Positions 40,845 through 50,110 of a DNA stretch of 64,000 nucleotides are shown one piece after another. Within the stretch, counting starts at the first letter, position 1, and each line of letters starts with the position of its first letter. The position numbers were made by a program, and so were the translations under genes. This stretch comes from Paulinella micropora (taxonomy: Eukaryota > Cercozoa > Imbricatea > Euglyphida > Paulinellidae), in contig WBZZ01006984.1 of the NCBI GenBank assembly GCA_019918135.1, positions 127,501-191,500 on the forward strand. The letters run 5' to 3'. The notes beneath the pieces were generated by a model. The model was not told the origin of the DNA and did no database searches. It saw only the letters and a list, made by a program, of their open reading frames with translations.

Positions 40845-41075
40845 CGCGCCCCAGGCGCCGGTAGTGGCTCTAACAAGAAAGACCAGCGCGTCAATTTCTG
40901 CGCCTACTGTCCGCGCAGCCAAGGCGAGCTAGAGCACCAGTGCAACCCCGCGGGGATCTGCAGAGAAGGGCTGTGTGGGTACGTCAATTACAAGGACGAG
41001 CAACACAAGGGCGCGGGCCGGCTCAAGGCTTCGCCTCCACTAAGCCACCCCGACCCTTCCCTTTCCTTCCCTTAG
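40845..41075 (+). pseudogene. Cysteine-rich coding fragment between elements
   Basis: A frame opened by a stop at 40842 and closed at 41073 reads PGAGSGSNKKDQRVNFCAYC, then HQCNPAGICREGLCGYV and KDEQHKGAGRLKA for about 60 codons. Cysteine spacing (CAYC, then C-x5-C-x4-C) suggests a small zinc finger. The N- and C-terminal parts are missing: the fragment abuts an A-type element on the left (TTCTTAGCGCGCCCC) and pyrimidine tract plus a B-like element on the right (41080-41125). It is a captured or spared piece of a real gene. Confidence 0.55.
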
Positions 41076-41079
41076 TTCT

Positions 41080-41125
41080 CAGTGTCAAGTCTAAGACTTT
41101 GTCAAGCTTTTTAATTAAAAAATTC
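41080..41125 (+). promoter_or_regulatory. A/B-type hybrid element
   Basis: TTCTCAGTGTCAAGTCTAAG followed by ACTTTGTCAAGCTTTTTAAT. It combines the CAGTGCCAAG start of the A element with the GTCNAGCTTTTAATT end of the B element, which supports a common origin of the two. It lies 40 bp beyond the 3' end of the 732-residue minus-strand gene, but in antisense to it. Confidence 0.5.
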
Positions 41126-41164
41126 TTTTTTTTGGTACTCTTTCTCCTCGCGGGGGGGCTGGAC

Positions 41165-43363
41165 TCACAACCCAGGGTCACCGTTGCCTGCGTGGTCGAG
41201 AGAAATAAACCAACCAAAGACCATAAAAAATGGCCAAATAAGTAGCACCACCAAAGCCAGCTTTGTCAACGTTATTAACTTCCGCAGGTTTTTAGTTCTG
41301 CGATGCCGCAGACAGCTGCGAACGCATTCGCGATTTTTCTTACAACACAGACAACAGGCGCGCCGGCGTTTATTGTGCTGGTTGTAGGACACACAACAGG
41401 CGCGCCGGCGGCGACCGTTGCTTAGCGAGCGGTACCCCCAGCCACTGTCACACGGAGCGCAGAATTCGGACGGCCGAACCTCCCACATAACGCAGCAGCA
41501 CCAGCATAGTAACCCCAAGAGCACTGGAAATACGACCAGATAGACGCTAAGGCCAATGGTTGTTTGAAGAATCGGACCATCACGGGCCTGCCAGCGCAGT
41601 TCTAGCGACTGTCCAGACACCTGGGCATTAGCCAACAAGGTCCGTCCGCGCCATTTCCAACTTACGTTGCTGCTGGCTATGTTCTGGGAAAAATTGCTAA
41701 AGTCGCCGTGCAGGTCGGGGTGTCCGACAACCAGCGCCCAGACTTGCGCGTGCCCGCGGCCCGAGCCGGCACAGATCTCCTTGCCGCATGGCGTAAGGAC
41801 CGCGGCGTACGCGGACGTCTTGGGCTCACGAAACAGAAACCAGCGGTGGCCCTTGGAGTCTTTCACGCAATATCGCTCTGGCTCCTCGTGCCCCCGAGCT
41901 GTAGCAACTACAAGCTGCACTCCGCTGTGTTGTAGGTGCTCGGTCAGAGCCACATCGACGCTGCGCCTGAAGGCCACCAGTGCCACGTGCTGGCTCTGGT
42001 TAACAAACTGCAGGTTGTTCGAGCCGGACCCGTGGCGCGTCACCAGCCGCCCACCCCTCGCGAGCTTGCCGCTCGCGAGCCAGAGCTCAGTGTGCCCAAG
42101 CCCCGCCGACAGCGGCCGCTGCTGCCAGCCGCGGAACCCTGGGTGGTAGCGCTGGAACGAACCTAGCGACGAGTTGCCGTACCGCCAAAGCCGGCAGATA
42201 GCGTGCAACAGCGAAGACCCCGTCACTTCCCGCAGCAGCCAGCCCGCATCATTGGTCACCAGGTGCGACGACCAATCCCGCCAAAACTTGGCCCAAACAA
42301 ACTGGTGGTTGTCCCACAGCTGCCAGTGTTGCAGGAGCCGGAACGTGTGCTCGCTGGTTGTCGGGCCCACGTACGCGCCCATGCTCCAGCCCATCGCAGT
42401 CAGATCCCACTCGTCCAGTGGCTTCTCCTCCAATCCGGTGGAGAAATTTTCCAACGCCCGTCTCTGCTCGTCCGCCGGCCTGCCAATGGTAAACTGCTCG
42501 TCCAGCTGCAACAGACGAGGCTCACCCGCGACCCCCCCAAACAAATCTAGCTCCGTCAGCAAAAGCACAAAAGCCGTGCTTTGGTATAAACTGAAATTGC
42601 GCGCACTGCCGTCCCAGACGCCCGCAAAGTCGCCGTACAGGTCGCGCCGAGGTCCGCTGAGCAGGACCAGATTCCAAGACAAGGCCTCGGGCGGGCCTTG
42701 GTAGCGCATCTGGGGCACGGGCCACATGCCTACCTCGTTGCTGTATTGCCTTAGCTGACGCACTAGCGCCTGCACACAGCCGGCCGCGAGCGCCCTGATT
42801 TCTGTCTCGCGCTCGTCAGTCAGATCGTACAAATTCACGAGCCCGAACAACGTCCAAGGCGAGTAAACACCGGAAGCAAATTCATAAAACCCGACCGCCT
42901 GCTTTTCGCGCAGGTAGGCCAAGGTACGTTTTTTCCAGCCCACAGGACAGCGCGGGGGTGCCCAACCTAGCCTGCACAGCACCGGAGCCGCCGAACTCCA
43001 AAGCAGGATATGGTTTTCGCTGTGGAACACCGAGCGTGTGTCCCCGGCTGTAAACCATAAGCCCTGTAACGAAAACAGCGCCTCTCCCAGCACGCTCTGG
43101 TTGAGCGCGGGCTGGCAGTGAAGAATGCGCACAGCACTAGCCAGCATGAAATCTGCCTTGGGGCTTGTACGAACCTCCAGGGCTAGTGCCGCTAGCTGCG
43201 CGGGCGGTAGCGTCCGGTTGTGGCAGGACAGAACGAGCAGGTCCGCCCAGTACCTGGTGTCGTTTCGCCGCGTACCTTGATCATAGTTAGCTAGCAAAAG
43301 CCTTGTGACCACCTCCCTTCTGTATTGGAAACCCGTTGCGGAATCTTCGTGCAATAGATCCAT
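41165..43363 (-). CDS. Large membrane protein, possible alpha-toroid ectodomain
   Basis: 732 residues. The first ~590 residues are Trp- and His-rich with many N-x-S/T sites and helical hairpins. The HSENHILLWSS motif near residue 115 resembles the SENH helix of some alpha/alpha-toroid polysaccharide-lyase-like proteins; this link is tentative. A first membrane segment spans about residues 600-625 and is followed by a Cys-rich basic loop with CCVMWEV, RRRRACCVSYNQ and RRRACCLCCKK. A second segment lies at about 700-722. No signal peptide precedes the glycosylation-rich part, and an in-frame stop sits directly 5' of the ATG, so the N-terminus may be truncated or exported by another route. Probably a virion-envelope or host-membrane protein. 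Confidence 0.7.
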   Translation of the reverse strand: MDLLHEDSATGFQYRREVVTRLLLANYDQGTRRNDTRYWADLLVLSCHNRTLPPAQLAALALEVRTSPKADFMLASAVRILHCQPALNQSVLGEALFSLQGLWFTAGDTRSVFHSENHILLWSSAAPVLCRLGWAPPRCPVGWKKRTLAYLREKQAVGFYEFASGVYSPWTLFGLVNLYDLTDERETEIRALAAGCVQALVRQLRQYSNEVGMWPVPQMRYQGPPEALSWNLVLLSGPRRDLYGDFAGVWDGSARNFSLYQSTAFVLLLTELDLFGGVAGEPRLLQLDEQFTIGRPADEQRRALENFSTGLEEKPLDEWDLTAMGWSMGAYVGPTTSEHTFRLLQHWQLWDNHQFVWAKFWRDWSSHLVTNDAGWLLREVTGSSLLHAICRLWRYGNSSLGSFQRYHPGFRGWQQRPLSAGLGHTELWLASGKLARGGRLVTRHGSGSNNLQFVNQSQHVALVAFRRSVDVALTEHLQHSGVQLVVATARGHEEPERYCVKDSKGHRWFLFREPKTSAYAAVLTPCGKEICAGSGRGHAQVWALVVGHPDLHGDFSNFSQNIASSNVSWKWRGRTLLANAQVSGQSLELRWQARDGPILQTTIGLSVYLVVFPVLLGLLCWCCCVMWEVRPSEFCAPCDSGWGYRSLSNGRRRRACCVSYNQHNKRRRACCLCCKKNRECVRSCLRHRRTKNLRKLITLTKLALVVLLIWPFFMVFGWFISLDHAGNGDPGL

Positions 43364-43375
43364 TTAAGGAGAAAC

Positions 43376-43412
43376 AGCGAGAGAGAGAGAGAGAGAGAGA
43401 GATAGATAGAGA
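43376..43412. repeat. GA microsatellite 5' of the 732-residue gene
   Basis: AG dinucleotide repeated about 13 times, followed by GATA units, directly 5' of the minus-strand ATG at 43363. An inverted A/B-like element (AAAGTCTCGACAAAGG) follows near 43492-43507. Confidence 0.8.
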
Positions 43413-43551
43413 GAGGGAGGTGAGAGCGGCGGGCGAGGGGGAGGGGAGAGAGGGGGGCGCCAAGAAAGTACAAAAAGACAATGTAATAAAAAAGTCTCGA
43501 CAAAGGATAAGGGGGAAAGACGCGCCATTGGAATTTTGTACGAAGTAGTCT

Positions 43552-44328
43552 CTATATTATATAGCAATGAACTTGAGCCGAAAGTGCGAAAACGGTAGTG
43601 GGAATCGTGAGGACACACGTCACAGAAATTAGACAAGCAATAAAAGCGCGGTGCCCGAGCCGCGAGCAGCGCGCCGCTTGTCCAGCCTCGTCGCCGTTTG
43701 TTGTGACTGTGTAGGGAGAGCTTGTCTTTGCTCTAGAGTAATTCGGAGTGGTTTCCTCGTTGTCCGACTCCTCCTCCTCCTCCCTTTCTTCGTCCTCCTG
43801 TGCGCAACGGCCACAGCACATACAAATGAAAAAAAGCGAGACCCACCCAAGAATGGTGACCAAGCTCAACGCCAAGAAGCTCTTGGGAAGGCCCGCGGGT
43901 TTACCAAGGAACTCATACTCAAGCTTGCAAGGGTTTGTGCCCTTGCATTCAGCCAAGAATTCAAAGGTCATGGCACAGGGTTTGCCTTGGGAGGTTAACT
44001 CAAACAACTTTGGTTGATTTCTAGTGGCAGGCTCCATGTCCCATTGAGCCTCTCTTTCTATTAGGTACCTATTTCTTATTTTGGTACAACGGCCTTGGCA
44101 TCGCAAAGATACGTTGCTGTCTGCCGAAGTAAGAGTGGCTACAATAATTGCTTCTAGGTCCATTCTAGATTGGGTGGTAATACTGCCAAGCGCGACTTTC
44201 GCTCCGGGCTCGAATTTCTTTTTGTTAAACTCAGAGTAACAACCAGAATAGCCGGGAAGTAGATCTGCTCTCGACGATTGGGCTTCGAACAACTGCGGCA
44301 GTGCCAACAAAAAAAAACTCCAAGACAT
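43552..44328 (-). CDS. Small two-segment membrane protein with signal peptide
   Basis: 258 residues from the ATG at 44328. An N-terminal hydrophobic leader (MSWSFFLLALPQLFEAQ) is a likely signal peptide. A cysteine-containing ectodomain of about 130 residues follows, then a membrane segment at about 148-170 ending in CMCCGRC. After it come a strongly acidic stretch (EDEEREEEEESDNEE), a Ser/Thr/Tyr-rich tail and a second hydrophobic segment at the extreme C-terminus. The frame is open upstream but over low-complexity sequence. Divergently arranged with the GT32-like gene at 44596 across a G-run-bearing spacer. Unrecognised; probably a surface glycoprotein. Confidence 0.7.
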   Translation of the reverse strand: MSWSFFLLALPQLFEAQSSRADLLPGYSGCYSEFNKKKFEPGAKVALGSITTQSRMDLEAIIVATLTSADSNVSLRCQGRCTKIRNRYLIEREAQWDMEPATRNQPKLFELTSQGKPCAMTFEFLAECKGTNPCKLEYEFLGKPAGLPKSFLALSLVTILGWVSLFFICMCCGRCAQEDEEREEEEESDNEETTPNYSRAKTSSPYTVTTNGDEAGQAARCSRLGHRAFIACLISVTCVLTIPTTVFALSAQVHCYII

Positions 44329-44595
44329 GTTTCGTTTTCTTTTTTGTCTTAGCGAGAGCAGGCGGGCGGAGGGATCCGAAGAAGGAGGCGCGCGCACAAC
44401 CTGCGTCGAACGTCCAACTAAGAGAGGGAGAGGGAGAGAGAGAAGGCAAGGGGAGGAGGGAAAGCGAGGGGGGGGGGGGTGCGGAGTTAGCACAAAAGCC
44501 AAGGGGGGGGGGAGGGCTTCCAATCTCTTTCCTGCCATAATCGAAGTACACCCCCTTTCCTGCAGCGCTGTGCCGCTTTACTAGTTTTCCAAAGA
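44329..44595. promoter_or_regulatory. Divergent promoter region with G runs
   Basis: 267 bp between two divergent start codons. Contains GAGAGGGAGAGGGAGAG-type purine tract and two G runs (about 44470-44479 and 44505-44513). Both genes must be driven from here, so it is a good place to look for promoter motifs. Confidence 0.55.
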
Positions 44596-45615
44596 ATGCG
44601 TGCGGGCATAGTACTACTGGTTCTGTGTGTTTGGGGCGCCGGAGCCTTACGTACTCCTTGGGGCGATAAGAACTGCAGTGAGTGGCTGTCGGAGCTAGGC
44701 TCGGGGCTGCCAGGGCGCGGAGAGGGCGCCTGCCAGGTCCCGCGGATCCTGCACCAATTCGTGCCGCGCACGGCGCCGGACACGGAGTTGTTGTCGGTGT
44801 ATCTGGACAGCAGCGCGCGCTGGGGCAGCCTGTACCATGGCTGGAAGTACTTGGCGTGGAGCCCCGCGCAGCGTGAGTGTGTCTGGACACAGGCACAGCT
44901 GACGACGGGGGCGAGCCTCGACGAGGTCGACGAGTTCGTGAAGTATCTGGTGCTGTTGCGTTTCGGGGGTGTGTTTGTGGACCTGAACCTAGGAGCCAAA
45001 GAAGTAATTGCGGAGCTGGCGCAGGGGCATCCTCGCCAATTACAAGCCTTGCTGTCGCTGGGGACGGGCGTGTTGGCGGCCTCGTGCGCGGGCAGCGAGA
45101 TTACGTCCAGGATAGTGGACTGGCAGCGTCAGGAACTGCAGCGAGAGGAAGTGGAGTGGCACGGGGCCGACCCCAGTTCGACCGCTCCGGGCAGGCCGCG
45201 CTCGTTGCACAGGGCCGCCTCGGAGGCGCTGGCTGCTTTCTTGTACGAGCGCGGGCTGGACAGCGAGCCGGGGACAAAGCAGGACGGAGACGGAGCCTGG
45301 CTTCTCTTTGCTGCCGACCCTGGACAGCTCCCGTTGTCGGCGCTACAAAGGCTTGTACCCGAAACCTCGTCACTTACTACGACGGCGTTGGAACCGGGCG
45401 CACGCACTCCTGGTTTCATGCACTTTGCCGGTTTTAGTAAGGGCGAGATGGTTTATGTGGTAGTCGCGCTGGCTTTGTTCTTGGCCTTAATATTAATATG
45501 TGTATGGTACCTCCGCCGTCTGGGCTTGCCCGAGCCCAGAACGGCGGAGGTACAGTTTGCGGCGGTAGAGAGTTATTGCGACGAGGAGGAGGAAACAAAG
45601 AACTCGCTCCAGTAA
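44596..45615 (+). CDS. GT32-like membrane protein with altered DxD motif
   Basis: 339 residues. The signal peptide is MRAGIVLLVLCVWGAGALR. Residues about 45-135 follow the GT32 (Och1/capsular-polysaccharide sugar-transferase) pattern: VPRILHQFVPR, then a helix, DEFVKYLVLLRFGGVFVDLN. GT32 enzymes have D-x-D at the last position to bind metal and nucleotide sugar. Here it reads D-L-N (residues ~128-130), so the second Asp is Asn. The enzyme may be inactive or use a variant motif. A single membrane segment lies at about 284-307, with a short acidic tail ending EEEETKNSLQ. Unlike most GT32 enzymes, the anchor is at the C-terminus. It is divergent to the membrane protein at 43552-44328. The stop is followed by an AATTATTATTAAAATG stretch. 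Confidence 0.65.
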   Translation: MRAGIVLLVLCVWGAGALRTPWGDKNCSEWLSELGSGLPGRGEGACQVPRILHQFVPRTAPDTELLSVYLDSSARWGSLYHGWKYLAWSPAQRECVWTQAQLTTGASLDEVDEFVKYLVLLRFGGVFVDLNLGAKEVIAELAQGHPRQLQALLSLGTGVLAASCAGSEITSRIVDWQRQELQREEVEWHGADPSSTAPGRPRSLHRAASEALAAFLYERGLDSEPGTKQDGDGAWLLFAADPGQLPLSALQRLVPETSSLTTTALEPGARTPGFMHFAGFSKGEMVYVVVALALFLALILICVWYLRRLGLPEPRTAEVQFAAVESYCDEEEETKNSLQ

Positions 45616-45680
45616 TTATTATTAAAATGTAAAGGGCAGAAGAGTTTCCCTTTGTAAAAAGACGCAAAGTTTGAGAAAAA

Positions 45681-45830
45681 ATGTCTCACAGAATCTTTGA
45701 TCTCCCCGACGACATTTGCGAGCAGCTAACAACCTTGTATCTTAGACCGTAGGACGAGGCGTTGCTTTGTGCAACCAACCCCAACTACCCGCCAAGAAAA
45801 CTAGGCGGCGAGAGGCAAAGCACTAAAGAC
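45681..45830 (+). pseudogene. F-box N-terminal fragment with premature stop
   Basis: The ATG at 45681 starts MSHRIFDLPDDICEQLTTLY, a typical F-box N-terminus (L-P-D-D-I-x-x-x-L). A stop follows at 45750, after 23 codons. In the same frame, coding-like sequence resumes (DEALLCATNPNYPPRK) for about 20 codons before a C run at 45837-45851. It is a decayed remnant of an F-box gene. Confidence 0.55.
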
Positions 45831-45836
45831 AAACCC

Positions 45837-46450
45837 CCCCCCCCCCCCCCCCTCTCTTTTCCTTTTCCCTCGCCCTAAATTTCAGCGCCAAGATTAACAC
45901 TTTGTCGAGGCAGGGTTATTAATTTTGTACATTCTTATTGAAAACGCGTTTATTAAAAAAGTCGGTATAGACCACACGTTGTGCCTTTCTTTGGCCGACG
46001 CGTTCGGAATTTGCAAAAAAATATACCACCAAAAACTCAGCACATCCTTGATATACAGCACAGGGGGAGGAGAGAGGGAGGGGGCAAGACAGAGAGAACG
46101 GGGAGGAGAGATGGAGAGGCGAAGGAGATGGGGGGGGGGGGCGCCTCCCCCCCCCCCTTTCTTTCCTTCACCTGAGCCCCCTGAGCCCGGGGGGCTCAAA
46201 TAACAGGGGGCGGAACCGAAAAAAAAAACTAAAAAGATACCGCTGAGCCGAATCTGCAGGGAAGGGGCGCTGCCCCCCCCCCCCCCCCCCCCCCCACCCC
46301 CCGCTTGGTACCCCCACCCCCCGCTTGGTACCCCTCCCCCTGCATCCCAAAATCCTTTCTTTCACCCTTCTCCCTTTCCTTCCCCTGCGCCCAAAGGGCT
46401 CCAGGAGCAGGGGAGGGGGGGGGGGGGAGGCAAAGGGAAGGGGGAGGGGG
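45837..46450. repeat. C and G runs with G-module remnant
   Basis: Includes a C run at 45835-45851, an A-element fragment (CAGCGCCAAGATTAACACTT at 45883-45902), G-run/C-run palindrome at 46131-46157, an inverted CCCCTGAGCCCGGGGGGCTC block at about 46177, a C run at about 46274-46295 and a direct duplication of CCCCGCTTGGTACCCC near 46300-46330. No gene supportable. Confidence 0.7.
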
Positions 46451-46454
46451 GTGA

Positions 46455-46656
46455 GAGGAAGACGGAATGAGCTAACTCCCCGTCCGAGAACTACTAGGAG
46501 AGAGAGGGGGGAGGATTTTCACACTCATGGAGGAGGGGTGTGCTGCTCGTTCCCAGACAGGTGTATAGGTGGGGGGCATGCCTCTTTCTCCTAGTAGTTC
46601 ATGGACCCTCCCTCCTAATAGTTCTCGGACGGGGGGTTAGCTCATTCCGTCTTCCC
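46455..46656. repeat. Fold-back element 1
   Basis: The left arm (GAAGACGGAATGAGCTAACT, CCCCGTCCGAGAACTACTAG) and the right arm (CTAATAGTTCTCGGACGGGG, GTTAGCTCATTCCGTCTTCC) are inverted copies over about 45 bp, separated by about 105 bp. Part of the left arm is repeated near 46885-46935. Confidence 0.75.
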
Positions 46657-46730
46657 CCTCCCCTTCCCTCGCTCTTCTCAACTCCCCTCTCTCCTCTCCC
46701 TTCCGTTTCTCTTTCCCTCCCTCTCTCCTC

Positions 46731-47157
46731 ATTTGCTAGCCCTCCCCCCCCGGTGCCAAGTCTAAGACTGTCGAAATTTAATTCAGCGTAAATTGTACTT
46801 TTTCAGCGCGCCCCTTCCCTCTCCCCTCTCCTTCCCGTCTTCGCTTTCCCCGCTGCTCCTTCTTCTCAGACGGGCGCACGAGGGGGGGGGGAGACGGAAT
46901 GAGCAAAACCCCGTCGGAGAACTACTAGGAGAGAGGGGCGGGGGGAGGGTTTTCATACTTCTTCCCCCCTATGCACCTGTCTGGGAACGAGCAGCACATC
47001 TCCCCCCCCTCGTGCGCCCGCCTGAGAAGAAGGAGCAGCGGAGAAAGGGAAGGCGGGGAGGAGAAGGGAGAGGGAAGGGCGCGCTGAAAAAGTACAATTT
47101 ACGCTGAATTAAATTTTGACATTCTTAAACTTGGTACCGGGGGGCTAGCAAATGGAC
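46731..47157. mobile_element. Fold-back element 2 with long inverted ends
   Basis: The ends ATTTGCTAGCCC and GGGGCTAGCAAAT are inverted. They continue inwards with GGTGCCAAG / CTTGGTACC, a B-element-like TTTAATTCAGCGTAAATTGT and its inverse, and TTTTTCAGCGCGCCC and its inverse. The arms extend over more than 100 bp each. One arm also occurs alone at about 2180-2335. The structure fits a fold-back or large MITE-like element, and shows that B elements are part of mobile units. Confidence 0.7.
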
Positions 47158-47174
47158 GGGGGAAGGAGAGAGGG

Positions 47175-47300
47175 AGGAGGCCGAGCCATGGCACGAACAG
47201 AACGCCGTCGGGGCCGTGAGGCCCTTGTACACTTGGTACACATGGCCACGGCCCATCCATCCGCCGTAGGATCGTGCTGGAAGCACGGTGCTTCTCCAAA
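47175..47300 (+). repeat. Isolated partial M module
   Basis: Contains AGGCCGAGCCATGGCACG, ACGCCGTCGGGG and CCCATCCATCCGCCG in module order. It lacks the left TTCATATTTTT end. It is the only M-type copy right of 40.6 kb. Confidence 0.65.
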
Positions 47301-47346
47301 AATGTAAACCGAACAGAAATAAAAGTAAAAAAACCTTTTTTAAACT

Positions 47347-47530
47347 TTAATAAAACTCATCTCTGAACTTGACAGTGAAGACATACAGACTGTTCGCTGT
47401 TCTTATGCTAAACTCACACTTGTATTTTTCGCCAGTCTGTTCATTTTTGTGTGCAAAACCCATGCAATGTTTTGGCGGTAAATACGATCGTCGGTTCCTT
47501 CGGCGAGTATGTAGGATTCTCAGACACACT
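47347..47530 (-). pseudogene. Possible 3' gene fragment
   Basis: On the minus strand the frame ends KYKCEFSIRTANSLYVFTVK and then FRDEFY before the stop at 47347, with good coding character for about 55 codons (also PPKHCMGFAHKNEQTGE). An inverted B element (ATTAAAGCTCGATGGTCGTA, 47590-47612) and unique sequence lie 5', with no convincing start. It could be a short gene from the internal ATG near 47464 (MGFAHKN) or a truncated one. Confidence 0.35.
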
Positions 47531-47769
47531 AGAAAAGAGCAGGGAGGGTCAGCGCTTGGGCTTGGAAAGTGCAAAAAAAGAATTCTTTATTAAAGCTCGA
47601 TGGTCGTACATTGGAGGGCACTGAAAACTAAGAGAACGAACCGAGCCTGGTCCTGCCGGAGCCTGACGCAGCCGAGCAGGTTAGCAAGTAGCTGCAGTTG
47701 CAGACGTCGTCCGCCGCCTAAAACCGGAGCCTCAGCAGCTGTCCCTAACTTCGCGTGTCTTTGGTTTTA

Positions 47770-48270
47770 TTAAAAAAAATTGTGCTTTAGAGAGGCGGGC
47801 CTGTCTTTCTTTGCCTTCTTCTTCTTACCACACTTGCTACATTTCGTCGGAAACAATAAACACTGCAGCGCTGACAGTAGATCTGCCTTCCACTTGTACA
47901 GCGCGGCACCCTCACGGTGAAGCTTGAGTTGTTTACGCCATTTATAGTATTCGCTAATAGCCTTGGACTGTTTTTCATGAGCGGGGGGGCGGCCATGGTG
48001 CTCATAGTCTAAGCGGGCCGCCCGCGTATTTTTGTCTAGCATTGTTTCGTTTGCTGCTCGTTGGCAAACCGCTGCTGCTTCCATTTCACCTTTCACTTTT
48101 TCTTGCAAATCTTGCATATCCCGACCAAGCAGCTGCTCCAACTGACCCTTGTTTAGGTCCGGATTCGTTTGTTTGCATTTCTGAACCCAAGATCGAATAA
48201 ACTCAGTGGTATCTTCTTGTGCTTGTTTTGCGATCAGATTTGCGACAGCTGAACGTAACCTATCTTCCAT
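47770..48270 (-). CDS. Unrecognised helical protein with C-terminal CxxC
   Basis: 166 residues. It is almost entirely predicted helical and charged (MEDRLRSAVANLIAKQAQED..., QLEQLLGRDMQDLQEKVKGE) and ends in a basic tail with CSKCGKKKKAKKDR. One CxxC is not enough for a zinc finger unless it dimerises. The ATG at 48270 is the first in frame. It is bordered on the 5' side by the 13-bp satellite. Function unknown. Confidence 0.6.
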   Translation of the reverse strand: MEDRLRSAVANLIAKQAQEDTTEFIRSWVQKCKQTNPDLNKGQLEQLLGRDMQDLQEKVKGEMEAAAVCQRAANETMLDKNTRAARLDYEHHGRPPAHEKQSKAISEYYKWRKQLKLHREGAALYKWKADLLSALQCLLFPTKCSKCGKKKKAKKDRPASLKHNFF

Positions 48271-48489
48271 TTGTTTCTCTTTTTAAGAATACTGTTATGA
48301 GTAACACTGACACAGAATTTAATAACGATAATTATGAAATATTATTCATCTGCAACAACAAAACAAGACAAAAACGGCAAAACTTGAAAAATGGACGGAC
48401 CCTTTGAAATCTTGAGCTTTTTCTCTGACCTCTTGTCGGCTTGGTAGAAACAAAAAAGAAAAAATTGAACAAGCAAAAAGAGAAGAAAG

Positions 48490-50110
48490 TTCTGTTTCAA
48501 TAGAAAAGCAAAGCAGAAAATCGAAACAGAAAACCGAAACAAACGACAAAACAGAAAACAGAAAATCGAAACAGAAAATCGAAACAGGAAACCGAAACAG
48601 GAAACCGAAACAGAAAAGCAAAACAAGAAACCGAAACAGAAAAGCAAAACAGAAAACCGAAACAAGAAACCAAAACAGAAAATCGAAACAGGAAACATAA
48701 ACAGAAAAGCAAAACAGAAAATCGAAACAGGAAACCAAAACAGACGACGAAACAGGAGATAAAAACAGAAAATCGAAACATGAAATCGAAACAGGAAATC
48801 GAAACAAGAAATCGAAACAGACGACGAAACAGGAAATCGAAACAGACAATCTAAACAGGAAATCGAAACAGAAAATCGAAACAGGAAACCGAAACAGGAA
48901 ACCGAAACAGAAAATCGAAACAAGAAACCAAAACAGAAAATCGAAACAGAAAATCGAAACAAGAAACCGAAACAGGAAACCGAAACAAGAAACCGAAACA
49001 GAAAAGCAAAACAGAAAACCGAAACAAGAAACCAAAACAGAAAATCGAAACAGGAAACATAAACAGAAAAGCAAAACAGAAAATCGAAACAGGAAACCAA
49101 AACAGACGACGAAACAGGAGATAAAAACAGAAAATCGAAACAGGAAACCGAAACAGGAAATCGAAACAGGAAATCGAAACAGACGACGAAACAAGAAATC
49201 GAAACAGGAAATCGAAACAGGAGATCGAAACAGACAATCTAAACAGGAAATCGAAACAGAAAATCGAAACAGGAAATCGAAACAGGAAATCGAAACAGAA
49301 AACCGAAACAGGAAACCGAAACAGAAAAGCAAAACAAGAAACCGAAACAGAAAATCGAAACAGAAAAGCAAAACAGAAAATCGAAACAGACGACGAAACA
49401 GACGACGAAACAGGAAATCGAAACAGAAAATCGAAACAGAAAACCAAAACAGAAAACCGAAACAGAAAACCGAAACAAGAAACCAAAACAGAAAATCGAA
49501 ACAAGAAACAGAAACAGAAAAGCAAAACAGAAAATCGAAACAGGAAACCGAAACAGGAAATCGAAACAGACGACGAAACAGGAAATCGAAACAGGAAATC
49601 GAAACAGAAAACAGAAACAGAACATCGAAACAGAAAAGCAAAACAGAAAATCGAAACAGGAAATCGAAACAGACGACGAAACAGGAAATCGAAACAGAAA
49701 ATCGAAACAGGAAACATAAACAGAAAAGCAAAACAGAAAATCGAAACAGGAAAACAAAACAGACGACGAAACAGGAGATAAAAACAGAAAATCAAAACAG
49801 AAAATCGAAATAGAAAACAGAAACAGAAAATCGAAACAGAAAACAGAAACAGAAAATCGAAACAGGAAACCAAAACAGGAAATCACAACAGAAAATCGAA
49901 ACAGAAAATCGAAACAGAAAACCGAAACAGAAAAGCAAAACAAGAAACAGAAACAGAAAATCGAAGTATGAAATCGAAACAAAAAATCGAAACAAAAAAT
50001 CGAAACAGGAAACCGAAACAGAAAACCGAAACAAGAAACCAAAACAGGAAACCAAAACAGACGACGAAACAGGAGATCAAAACAGAAAATCGAAACAAGA
50101 AGAAAAAAGG
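48490..50110. repeat. 13-bp satellite, about 1.6 kb
   Basis: The plus strand is a tandem run of units such as GAAACAGGAAATC, GAAACAGAAAATC, GAAACAAGAAACC and GAAACAGAAAAGC, with a 12-bp variant GAAACAGACGAC. The unit carries no stop codon on the minus strand in any frame, so three long overlapping minus-strand frames appear, all made of a 13-residue F/C/S/V-rich repeat. I judge these frames to be by-products. A longer-range order of variants can be seen: the block around 48600-48790 recurs at 48980-49200. Confidence 0.85.

Noticed and set aside
48490..50110. CRISPR array
   Set aside because: Units are contiguous 12-13 bp repeats without unique spacers, and there are no cas-like genes.
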